Shown here: one piece after another, positions 1-12,700 of the stretch
Position numbering within the stretch: the stretch's first letter is position 1
Layout of the letters: the number at the start of each line of letters is the position of its first letter
From: Sebastes aleutianus
Lineage: Eukaryota > Chordata > Actinopteri > Perciformes > Sebastidae
Direction of reading: 5' to 3'
DNA: 64,000 bases
Assembly (NCBI GenBank): GCA_916700875.1
Contig: CAKAKS010000039.1
Span: 11,194,044 to 11,258,043 of the forward strand
The notes under the pieces: generated by a model
The model's input: the letters and a program-made list of their open reading frames with translations, nothing else
What the model was told of the DNA's origin: nothing
Database searches by the model: none
Translations under genes and position numbers: made by a program

Positions 1-944
1 GAAAGTAAAAGGCAAGAATAAAGTTTTATTTCTCTATAGGGTCCTTTCCATAGTGTTGTCAAACACAGTATAATAACAATCAGAACCTGTCAGTGACAAA
101 AACAAGCACTTTTAGTGAACATACATTCACAGTGAGTAGTTGCCACAAGCAATTATATAACAGCCTGTTTAGCGGCTGCTGCCGCCTACAGCGCTGTCCC
201 TAAATCTCCCAATTTCAAAAACTGTCGACCCATTAGTCACTTAGACACAAAAACATGGTCGAGTTTGAAAAATATATCATAAGTTTTAAGGCTTTTCGTG
301 CTTTTGCACACACTACAGCATAAGCTAAAAGCCCAAACTGACAGACTACTGGAACACATTTGTATTTATGATGTCAGTATACAGAAGAAAATAAAAACTG
401 TAGTAAATATGCAGGAAGTGTGTGAACGTTCTCACTGACCAGAGAATATTCTCATAGCTCCTCAGTGGGGAGTCTGAAGCAGAGAACCAGGGTTTCACTG
501 TGAGTATGTCGTGCTGCTGATCTGATGATGATGATGATGATGATGATGATAATCACAGGAAACTGGACGTGCCTGTCATGATGACTGATGGTTTGTAGGG
601 GAAGTGATTGTGCTCTGTAATTCTCCAATATCGGTGCAATATCGGTGCATGTGGGAGCTGATTTTAAAGAGTAATTGTGTGAAACGTGCTGCTGAACTGT
701 GATTTGAAGAATTTATGTAAATTTCCAATTATGGAAAAAATGGTTATGCTGATTAATCAACCGGAAGAAATTAAGTTCTTGATTAAAATCAGATGTGTTG
801 GCTGTCCTTAAAGTGATACTCCACTCATAGATATTGTACCAGTATCAAACACTCTCCCTGAAGGCTTGAAAATCTTCCAACTACAACAGCGTGGTTATTT
901 TTCTCGTCTTGTCTCTCTAACCCGGCGTGGTCGTCCTCCTGCAG
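1..944 (+). other. glg1: glg1 intron (3' part)
   Basis: No exon or gene is visible. It contains a (GAT)9 microsatellite at about 523-550 and otherwise AT-rich sequence up to the polypyrimidine tract and acceptor before 945. Confidence 0.6.
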
Positions 945-1169
945 CTCTCCAGGGACTGTAAGGTGGAGGTGCAGAGGATCCTCCACCAGAGGGCGCTGGA
1001 CGTGAAGCTGGACCCGGAGCTCCAGAGACGATGTATGACCGACCTGGGGAAGTGGTGCAGCGAGAAGACGGAGGCCGGACAGGAGCTGGAGTGTCTGCAG
1101 GATCACCTGGAGGATCTAGTGTCCGACTGCAGAGACGTGGTGGGGAACCTGACGGAGCTGGAGTCTGAG
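945..1169 (+). CDS. glg1: glg1 exon (window exon 1)
   Basis: Window residues 1-75, entered after tcctcctgcag and left at gag|gtaacc, phase 0 at both ends. It encodes a Cys-rich repeat segment beginning LSRDCKVEVQ. A candidate N-glycosylation site, NLT, lies near the end. The preceding exon is not in the window. Confidence 0.93.
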
Positions 1170-4100
1170 GTAACCACCACACCTGCTGCTACCCATAATG
1201 CAACATTCTGAACTGGTTCAGGAGGCAAGGACACATGAAGAAGTGTTTGCTGTAGTGTGTTTGAGCTCAGTGAGGCACTCACCAGTGACTGCCTGAGAGT
1301 TTAGACCATCTCAGGAAATTATTTTATATTAATTCATATTTTGCCGTCAATTCAAATCTACATTTTATAGTTGATCTCTAACATAATACAGTTCTCTGCT
1401 CTCTCAAACAGCATCTGATTCTCTACAGAACTGACTGTTTTATTTAAAGTGGCAACAGACAACTTTTCGACTTCTTCCCCCCTTGCATTTCCAAGTTATT
1501 GGTGCCGCTGTCGCAAAGACAACTGGATCGCTTTCCGTTTTCCTCAGAGCCTATCACTACCAACAACGCAGGACCAGAGACTTTTCAGACCCTCTTAGTG
1601 ACTTTATTTCTAAATGGTGACCAATTTAGCGACTTATTCAGACCATCAGGTTCATTCTCAATGCTGCTCAGACTAATCACAGTCAACAGCACGGGGTCTC
1701 CCTCTCTTCTTAACAGTCTCTCCTTCGCTGCAACCGACACTACCACTAAGCTTTATGCTAATTAATGCACAATGACGTCACCAATATGCGAATAAGTGTA
1801 TGACGTCATCTGGCAACTTTTAGCGTGCTAGCTACTTTCATTGGAGAAATGGAAAAGACAGGGGTCCCAGTGGATCCTTAAAAAGTCTAAAAATGTCTTG
1901 GAATTGTAAATCTGGGTCTGGGAGGTCTGTATCGTTTAGTACCCCGCCGACCTCTTGCTGCTCGGCCTCGGCCCTGCTTCCCATGTCGCTTTGTTACTGG
2001 TGTTTCCGGGCAGGGATTCCCCGCGGCGTGCCTGCGGCCGTTGTCGCTTGGGCCTGTCTTCCTTTCAACCAACCCCTCTGCCTCGTCCCGACTGGATGCC
2101 TCCTTCCCCCATCTTTAGAGAGTGTGGCCACTTGGATGTGCAGGACCCCAGACTGGAAACTATGACTGAATCTAACTTCTGTGATCTGTCCTGATGGAAT
2201 AAAAGCAGTTTAACCAGAACTGACTGATCTGGTCTCACTCAATCTTTTGTGTTTGTTCTGTTCTCAGGATATTCAGATCGAGGCGCTGTTGATGCAGGCA
2301 TGTGAACCCGTCATCCAGATCTACTGCCATGTAAGTCTGCACGTAGAGAAACTCACTAATAGTTCTTTTTAAATCCAGTTTGACTCAAAATTCAATGTTT
2401 TATACCAAATTTCAACCCCCTCTGTCTCTCTGTGTGTGTCTCTCAGGAGGTGGCTGATAACCAGATCAACACCGGCGATCTGATGGAGTGTTTGGTTCAG
2501 AACAAACACCAGAAGGAGATGAATGAGAAGTGTGCGGTGGGAGTGACACACTTCCAGCTGGTGAGCAGACGGATGAAAATGTGTTGTCATGATGGTTTTT
2601 TGCTCAACGAGAACAAATTAAGAAACTTGTTATCTCTACTGACATGCAGCATGAATTATGATGCAAATGGGCCAATATTTCTCTACATAGATTCTTTTAA
2701 CCAATATTGAAATATTAAAAATAAACATTTTGTTCATTCTCTTCATAGTTTAGCTCATTTAGTTATTGGAGGCATATCTGTGTATTAGCATTACAGCTTC
2801 AGCATGCAGTAATGAGTCTGTCTGTCTGTCTGTCTGTGTGTCTGTCTACAGATTCAGATCAAAGACTTCCGTTTCTCCTACAAGTTCAAGACGGCCTGCA
2901 AGGAGGACGTCCTCAAACTGTGTCCCAATATCAAGAAGAAGTAAGATTTATTATCAGATATCCGAATCAGAAATATTGATCTGGGGGTAAATTGGGACGT
3001 TACAGTTCCTCTTATATATAAGTATAAAGAAAAATATATGGAGGACGGAACCTGCCCAAATCAAGAATAAATGACTAAATAAATAAATGGCTTGATAAAG
3101 GAATAAATATGTCATTAAATATAGCAAAAATAATATTAAAAATAAATATAACCATTCATTAATTGATCAAATGTGACATTAATTATATTTATTTATCTTT
3201 GTATTAATTCCCCAATTTATCGACTCTTCTGTTTAATTATTCATGTATTTCTTTTTATTAATTTTTAAATGTATTTATTTATTTTATATTTATTTGTAAA
3301 TTTATGCATTTATTTATGCATGATTTTTCCTTTGCATTACACGCCTTATTTATTTCCTCAAACTTATTTATTTCTATAGTCTTTTCTTTATACATTTCTT
3401 TATGCATTTCTGCATAAGGGGGCTATTACTCAATGTATAATAGCAGCAAATTATATTTTATTTATATGCTTGAAAAAAATTTATATATACAGTATAAAAC
3501 ATGTACATAATGCTACAATATATAACACAATATATGTAGAGTAATAAAAATATGAAATGAGAAATATAAGAAATGGGTACAAATATGTGCTTCAAACGCA
3601 TACAATATCTAACCACCGTGTAAATAAAATATGCTGAGAAATGGGATCTACTAAATGTACTAAATATAAATGCAAGAATAGTATAAATAAGAATTAAATA
3701 AGAATATGTCTTGAAATGTACCGTATAAATGCAGAATTAATGCCTGAGTATTGCACAGCTGAATTATTAAGTTAAGTCAGTATAACCTGACACCAAAACA
3801 AATGCAACAATCTGACCTTCATATTCGCAGCAATAAAATACCAATTACTTTATCAATTTATCCGATTTGTAACAAAACAATTCGAGCTAGAAAAGGTCCA
3901 CTTACTATGTTTGGGAGCTTTCAGCTTCATCTCACAGTCTTTATTCTTTATTGGACCTTTGGAAAGCGTTTTATGTTACAAAATATTCTGAGCTCAAAGG
4001 TGGAAAATGATGCTCAACTTTTTCCAGGTGTTTTTGTAAATGATGGCCAGTCAGTTCACTTTCCTAAAACTCCTCCTGAGGTTTTCAGACTGCTGACTGA

Positions 4101-7100
4101 ATTATAACGTTAGCTGCCAACACACTTTTTTCCACCCAACAGTCCAGCAAATACTGAGAAAAGTTTAGAAATGTGTGATAGAGGTTGGGTTGAAGTTTTG
4201 GAAAAAAAGAATCTGGCTTCTTGACTCTTAAAAACACATTCATCAGTTTGGAGCAGGTTGTTGCATTTAAAGGTGTATTATGTAACTTTCCTGCATTAAA
4301 ATGTCTGAAAACAACTAGACCTAGACCTACATTTAGTTGAGCTGTGTACTGACATTATCCCAATTGTTTCCAATAATTTTCAAACCAGAGAAATCTGTAG
4401 TTTCTAATCAAGGTAAAGGTCCGTTTCATTTGGTCACCTGTCAGTGGCGCCATGTCCCCTTTGTGCATGCGTCACCGTCATAGACTGTGTATAAGAAGTG
4501 GACATAGTCACTGTGACGTCACCCTTTGGCTTGTGGACTACGGTTTTGAAGCCTCGGGTTTGGCGTTTTGGCCGTCGCGATCTTGGTTTTTTGGAACCAG
4601 AAGCAACCAGGAGGGTGAAGCATTTCACAACATTTCAAATGATTTAATGATAAAGCATCCCCTGCTTTATGGTCTATTTCACTCTAAATGGAACCATAAT
4701 TTACTAAATGAACATCATGCTGTTTTGAAGAAGACTTGAAACTAGATAAGATAAGATGACTGACATTTAGACAGCAACTCCCATGATCCCACGCTGCTTC
4801 ACCACGTCACCAAACTCCCTCTTTTGTTATTGTTTTGATTGAGAAATAACATATTGAGTGTTTACATATATTTTACAGAAAACCCATTTCTGTTTGCAGT
4901 TTAAACAAACAGACTTTCTCATTTCCAGCGAAGCATGAAACTAATCTTGACATATTGTACAGACTACAAAGTCAGACTTGGTGTATAACGTGTCGTCTTC
5001 CTGTCGTTCAGGGTGGACGTTGTGATCTGCCTCAGCACCACGGTGAGGAACGACACCCTGCAGGACGCCAAGGAGCAGCGAGTGTCCATCAAATGTCGTA
5101 AACAGCTGCGGGTCGAGGAGGTGGAGATGGTACGTTCACTGACACCGGGTTCACCAACACACAGTCACAGTCAGTCAGTCAGCGGTCGGTCCAGTCTGAT
5201 TAGTTCAGAGACTCACTTTCGCTGTCAGGCAGCAGCACAGAGACAAGAAGTCTGAACGTCAACAGTCCACCATGTTATTGTAAGAAAATTTCCATATTTT
5301 TTAACTAAAAGAGCAGCAGGTCAATCTCATCTCTCTTGAGATGTTTCCTTGAAGCCGGTCTAAGCTTCTTCTTCCTCTCCTGCACAGATTAAAAGTGTTT
5401 TCTTTGTATCTGTGCTTTCTGTGAATCCACTGAATCCTCCCCTGAATCTTTGCAGTCAGAGGACATCCGCCTGGAGCCGGAGCTGTACGACTCCTGTAAG
5501 CAGGACATCAACCGACTGTGTCAGAACGTGGCCTTCGGCAACGCACAGGTCAGCAACTACACACACACACACACTCCTGTTTGTTTACTTCACCAAAAGG
5601 CAGATTTAATTTTTGGACGAGTCATTATAAAAAGACTGCAGAGTATGTTAAAAAAACGAAAGTTAGGTAATTGCATATAAATATCAGTATGGTGCAATCA
5701 GCCTCTGAACAGTAGGTGTGAATCCATCCAATGTAACTGCATAATGTAATGTTACTGTAGCGTAAAATAGGGTTCTGCTCAACAGAAGAAATGCTGAGAG
5801 GGTTATGCTGTGTTCACACCAACGAGAGCGAAGTGAAATTTCACCTTGCTTTACTCGCGCTAGTTGGACCGGCGGTATCATTTGTGTTCATTCGCACTGG
5901 AGAGGAGAAGAAGCTTGTCTCCATAGATACCAACGACTTTTCTTTCCTCCATTTCCTCCATCAACCATGGAAGAAATAATCTCTGTTCCTGCTTTGTACA
6001 TGTTGTGGAAGTCCCAGTTATGTCAGAAAACCAAACGCCGTCGTGTCTGGGTTCATAACATCCCCCTGCGGCGAGCTGTATTCACATACAGTGCCATTGC
6101 ACTGACTGTATCTAGCAAGCCACACGTCACTACTATGGTATGATCCCAAAATAAACAGATTGTGCTGTGATTTAATTGCAATAAACGGATCAAAAGGATG
6201 CTGAAATAACTTTATAATGATGCTGATTTGTAAAAAGTCTGAATTCATGCTTTGTCAGGTCTGTCCGCAAGAGGACAAACAACTTTTAAAAAGCTTGTTA
6301 AAATCATCTAGGCATAAATACGGCAGTGACGTTGCTGTTTCTACCATAGACAGTCTGTGGTTTCTACACAGAGTTTGGTCCGGTCTCTGTACAGATATGA
6401 TGTACGATCGTAGCTCTGGGTGACCACAGACACATACAAGATTTATTTCCTCCATTTCTGATTCAACAACGTCAGGGCGTCAGTGACGACAGGAGGAGAA
6501 TCTCAACGCTCAAGGCTTTCACCACACAGCGTCACGTGACAGTGTTTTTGTGAGGTTTTTGCAGTAAAGAACAGAAACAATGCAGAATATCTGTCAGTGT
6601 CTTAAACGTCCAGCCGGTGGCAGGATTTTTCAGGGATCAGTGCAGTATCAGTAGCCGTGTTTCTATTGACATATTTTTATTCGCATTTAGAAGTATCCCA
6701 CAAGAAAAGCTGTATGGAAATGACACAATTCAATAAAACTTCCTCAACATGTTTCTCTCTCTCTCTCTCTCTCTGTAGGTCATCGAGTGTCTGAAGGAGA
6801 ACAAGCGTCAGCTGACTCAGCGTTGCCACCAGCGGATCTTCAAGCTGCAGGAGGTGGAGATGGTTGATCCTGAACTGGACTACCAGCTGATGAGAGTCTG
6901 CAAGCACATGATTAGGGTAGGCCAGTAAAACCAGTACCACATGATCAGGGTAGGCTAGCAGGGTCTGAAATTAGCACCCGCCACCCGCCAAAACGCTAGG
7001 GATTGGAATAGAGAACCGTTCCTAGTTGTCCGATTCTTTGGCATCTCATGCCTCTGTGTCTATCGATTCCTCTTATTGATGCTCTCCGACAGTTACGCAT

Positions 7101-8301
7101 GCATAATGACACATACACAGGCCGTATCATGTTTCAGTTTGTTTGGGACTGGAGCCACGGTGGAGAGGGGAAAAAAAACGCTCAAAAGCGTGGCGCTATA
7201 AACCTGAGGGGACGCACCATTTCCCTGATAATGCGACACTGAACAACAAATCCGTGTTGAAATCAGCAGGAGGAGAGTTAGTAACGTTACCTCTTTGCAG
7301 CCGGCGGGCAGCACAGTCCTGTTTGGTTAAATAACGGAGCTACTAACGTTAACGGAAGTGCCATTGAGTTACAATTATGAGGCGTTCAAGCTCTGCTCAG
7401 TAAAAGTGACTATTGGGCGAAGTGAAATTTAAACATTATCATGATGTGTTCAAATGTAATCTTTCTAAAATTAAGTTTTTGGCAAGAAACCAGTTGTTTA
7501 AAGGAAATGTTTTCACCAATATAAGATATATAATAGAGAGAGAATTATGACCTGTTTAACTTCCTAACACTAGCTCTCAGCAGCTTGCCAAGATGTTTCT
7601 TAATCAAAGCAAATATTTAAATAATCATAATCTTTTGACTAGTGTTTTTATGCAAACAACGATAACGATAATAGATGACGATAACAAAGTACAGTACAGT
7701 ACTGTGTACAGTACCCTCCCACCCCCCAAAAAAAGGGCTTCCCCAGAAGCTACGATGTAATTCAAACACTGTAATTTAGCGTGTATATAATGTTTTCCAT
7801 GTAAAATATATCGAACATTGAATGACATCAGATCTGAAATGCTATTCCTTCATTTAGCGCAGAGATTTCAAAAGATCAAATTTCTGAGTGGCGGACACAA
7901 AAAGTGGCAGAAAGTGGAGAAAGTTAATGTCAGACCCTGAAGGCCAGTATAACCAGGATTCAAACAGAGCATTGACTCTTTGCGCCTGGATATAATGTGT
8001 CGTCACATCTGCAGTTTTCTGATTGAATTACAGTAATTCTGACATATTGAAAACAAACCGATCTATGATCTTAAAGTACGGTGCATAGTGAACATTGATA
8101 TATATTAGTGTGTTGTGTGTATTGTGTATTAGTATATAGTGTTTGTTCCTGTTTTTAACATGAGTTTGATGTTTCAGAGGTTCTGTACGGAGTCGGAGGG
8201 AAAGAACACTCTTCAGTGTCTGAAACAGAACAAGAACAGCGAGCTGATGGATCCTAAATGCAAACAGATGATCACCAAGAGACAGATCACCCAGAACACA
8301 G

Positions 8302-8381
<80 letters not shown>

Positions 8382-9698
8382 ACACACTCCACTCAGTTTA
8401 ATTAATATTATTTCACAACCACAAGTACAACTGCTGAAATCGTGTGTGTCTGTGTGTGTCTGCAGACTACAGGCTGAATCCGGTGCTGAGGAAAGCCTGT
8501 AAAGCCGACATCCCAAAGTTCTGTCAGCCCATCCTGAACAAGGCGACGGCCGACAGTGAGCTGGAGGGTCAGGTCATCGGCTGCCTCAAACTCAAATACG
8601 CCGACCAGGTGAGACGCTTTGATCGTCGTCGCTGTAAACAAGACGAAGTTGTTGGCAGTTAGGAGAAGTTTAGGGGGTTGTCCTGTTGGTCTCGTGGTTC
8701 AACTGCGACTGGTTCAACTGCGACTGGTTCAACTGCGACTTAGGGCAACCGTCTACCCAACAAAATAATAAACTGTGTTTTAGGAGTTCAAACAAAATCG
8801 TATTAAATTAAAATTAAATTTGATCTTTAATATTAAATAAACTGTTACTGTTCATTACAGATAGAAACCAATTTATCTTGGACGGCTCTTTAGGATGAGA
8901 GATGAAGAAAAAACATTGAGAACTAAAAGCTTGTGCTTGAGATGAAGTTTGTGTTTGAAGAAGAACCATAAGAATATATGTGGTATTAATACTGTATATA
9001 CAGAATAATAATACACTTTATTTATATAGCACAAAGTTGCAAAGCTCTTTACAAGACGAAATATAAATGGCAGACAATTTAAAACTGTTTTAAAAAGTTA
9101 CACAACGCTGATCAAAGGTATTACATATGAGAAAAAACACAATAAGTAAAATAAAACAATATAAAATGATTAAAATAATAAAATAAAAGTTAAGAGAATG
9201 CTGTTAATGGGAATCAAAACATGAACTATTCGATGCATCTAAAATTAAAAAGTCCTGAAGACAGTTAGCCTCTAAATAAGAAACTTGAGTCTGTAAAGTA
9301 AATATTTAGGTCATAATAATATTAATGTGTTTTTCTGTGTTGTGCCAGCGTTTGTCTCCAGACTGCGAGGCCCAGATCCAGGTCATCCTGCAGGAGTCGG
9401 CGCTGGACTACCGACTGGACCCTCAACTGCAGATCCACTGCACACAAGAGGTTCAAATATTTCTGCTTCCTCACAAACACATTCTGAAAGCCTCATCATG
9501 AATTATTATGAGTATTACAGTTGGTGATTGACGTCTCTTCAGATATTTTGATTTTGCCACAGCAGCTGCCAAAATATTTCATTCAGTGGAAAAGTTAAAG
9601 AGGAAGAGTCTCGTACTCCGTGTTTTTGAGCATCTGGAACAAACATTTAATTATTTTTTCTCTTTGTGTGGTTTTTAAATTGTCAATAGTTCCAGAAG

Positions 9699-9742
<44 letters not shown>

Positions 9743-12700
9743 TGTATTATGGAGTACTGGACTCACCTGGGATCATTGACATGTGTTGCGATGTGGCAGT
9801 GTGGCCAGCAGGCGGTGATGATTACACATTAATTGGCCGAGGGGAAGAAACTGCTGCTTTCATTGGTGGTTTAGGTGAAACCTGCTGTTGTGATTGGCTC
9901 AAAGGATTTTGAAATTGCTTCATGTCTATATGTGACCGTCCTTTACATCAAAATATTATACATAACTTATGACTTTGTCATCCCAACAGGCATTAATTAC
10001 ACAGATCATAAAAGCAGTAAACAGTAATGATATAAAACTGTGAGAAATGGAAATGATATAGAAATGAAAGCTCTGTCAGTTCAGCTTCTCCATGCACACT
10101 GATCTCCTGTTGGTGCTGCTGGTCCGATCATCCATTCTGTCAAACATCAGAACATGTTGAATTAACGCAGACTGATCTTGATGGAACTTGACAAGTGGAA
10201 AATGGTGCAGCTGACGCCGCTAATATGCAAATTATCACAAGATGCCATCTGGCTACCGGAACAAAGCTGAGAGGATAATAACTGCTGAGAAGACCATTTT
10301 TCAACGTGAAAATTATAACGAAACAGATGTGCTCGGCCCTGCTTACAGTGAGCAGGTAGCTCATACAGCTGTTTAATGTGTTTTCAGATTTCCAGGCTGT
10401 GTCCGGAGGAAGCAGCAGCTCAGGAGCAGACGGGGCAGGTGGAGGAGTGTCTGAAGGTCAACCTGCTGAAGATCAAACAGGACGGATGTAAGAAGGTAAA
10501 CAACCTCACTGCCGCCCTCATTCTGAGATGAACTGCGCCTCACCTGGAAAGTAGATGAGATCAGGTGGCAGCAGCAGCGGATGGTGACAAAATGCTGCGG
10601 TCAAGTCGGACAGTTTCCGTCCGCCTTCAAAGAATTTATAGGAAGTCACAGAGATAGTTACATCCTGTTAGATCCGATCTGTAGGCTACTTGTAGTTTGC
10701 AGACCTCGTTCAGATTTATTTATATTTGTTTGTAAATATATGTAGAAATGTGCGTGTATCTGGCATTGGATTCTATTCTTCATTATTTTTATGTCCGCTC
10801 TGTAAAGCACTTGTAATGAGCACTCATTTTGATAAGTGCTATGTAAATAACCTCCTCCTCCCCTTCTTAAATCCTCCTCTTCTTTCCTTGTCATCTTCTT
10901 CTTTTCCTGCTCTTCATCATCTTCCCCTCCTCCTCTTCCTCCTTCTGCAGGAGGTGTTGAACATGCTGAAGGAGAGTAAGGCGGACATCTTTGTCGACCC
11001 CGTCCTCCACACTGCCTGCGCTCTGGACATCAAACATCAATGTGCAGCCATCCCACCTGGCAGAGGGCGCCGTGAGTCCACAAACAAACAAACAAACCAA
11101 CACCTCAGCTGAAAATCAAAAAATTACATTTATCACCTAAAATCAAACACAAGAAATCAGATGCTTTTTTTTTTTAGATTGAACTGTAATTCAATGAATT
11201 TAGAAATTTAAAAAGAGACAATTTGGACATTTTGCTGTATTCATGTAAGAAGTCCAACTTTTTGTTTTAGGATTCTTTTGAATTGAACCATATAGTTTTC
11301 CTAAATATATATCTTCTTCTTTTTTTGTTACTACCAAGAAATAAAGTGCAGTAAGAATCAGTGTGATTGAGTAAAAACTAGGGCTGTCAAGTGATTAAAA
11401 TAGTTTATCGCGATTAATCACACATTTTTATCTGTTCAAAATGTACCTTAAAGGGAGATTTGTCAAGTATTTAATACTCTTATCAACATGGGAGTGGGCA
11501 AATATGCTACTTTATGCAAATGTATGTATATATTTATTATAGGAAATCAATTAACAACACAAAACAATGACAAACGTTGTCCAGAAACCCTCACAGAAAA
11601 ATATGCTCAAATCATATCATGGCAAACTGCAGCCCAACAGTCAACAACAGCTGTCAGTGTGTCAGTGTGCTGACTTGACTATGACTTGCCCCAAACTGCA
11701 TGTGATTATCATAAAGTGGGCATGTCTGTAAAGGGGAGACTCGTGGGTACCCACAGAACCCATTTTCATTCACATATCTTGAGGTCAGAGAAAATGCCCA
11801 TGACAGTTTTTCCTCGCCAAAATGTAGTGTAAGTTTTAAGCGTTATTTAACCTCCTTCACTACAAGCAAGTATGCATGGTTGGTACCAATGGATTCCTCA
11901 GGTTTTCGTGTTTCACATGATGAAGTATCTTTACTCTAGCTTTAAAACTGAGCCCGCTACTACCTAAAAATTGCAAGTTGCGTTAATGCGTCAAAGAAAT
12001 TAGTGGCGTTAAAACGAAATTTGCGTTAACGCGTAAACTTTGACAGCCCTAGTATTTAGATATTTTAACGTATATTGTGCTCTGAGCCTTTTTTTATCTT
12101 TATTAACACACATAACATACATTATTTGAATGTTGTCTGAGTTTATTAAGTATTGACAAACAGGTTTGTTTCGTTAGTTCAGCATCAGTGTTAAAACTAT
12201 TAGAAACTATATAAAAAGAAGACATCTAACCATCGTCTCTAAATCAAACAGTGCAGCCACAAACCAACGTACGATAACACGCTTCTGTTGTGTTGTTTCC
12301 TCAGAGATGTCGTGTCTGATGGAAGCGCTGCAGGACAAACGTGTTCGTCTGCAGCCAGAGTGCAAGAAGAGACTTCAGGATCGCATCGACATGTGGAGCT
12401 ACGCCGCCAAGGTTAGTTTCCTCAGTCTGTGTTATAATACTGTATGTAGATGTGCTTTCTAAAAATGAAAGATAATATTAAAGTTTAGAAAACGTCACTT
12501 AACGTTTAACAAATGGGTTATAATTTGTTTTAAAAGCTATGTAAAATGAATGAGTGACAGTTCTTTGTGTTAGCTTGAACTTTCCAAAGGTTTGGAAAAA
12601 CATTACATAATATAATAAAATATAAAAGGAGTCGAGAATAAAATACAGCTCCTCAAATGTAAAACTTTAATCATAAAACATAAAGATTATTTAAAAAATG

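Larger units (their letters stand above)
2941..5011 (+). other. glg1: glg1 intron filled with repeats
   Basis: The intron holds the AT-rich element at 3039-3440, AT-rich DNA to 4110, a block starting taaaggtgtattatgtaac at 4268 that looks like a dispersed repeat, and the element copy at 4478-4740. No coding exon was seen, and exons on either side join in frame. Confidence 0.5.

Noticed and set aside
1893..2165. Plus-strand 90-codon frame in a glg1 intron
   Set aside because: GC-rich insert without family resemblance, and no splice signals that would join it to glg1 in frame.
8139..8405. Open frame running from the glg1 exon into (TH)n
   Set aside because: The exon ends at the donor at 8301/8302. 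The remainder is read through the AC microsatellite.
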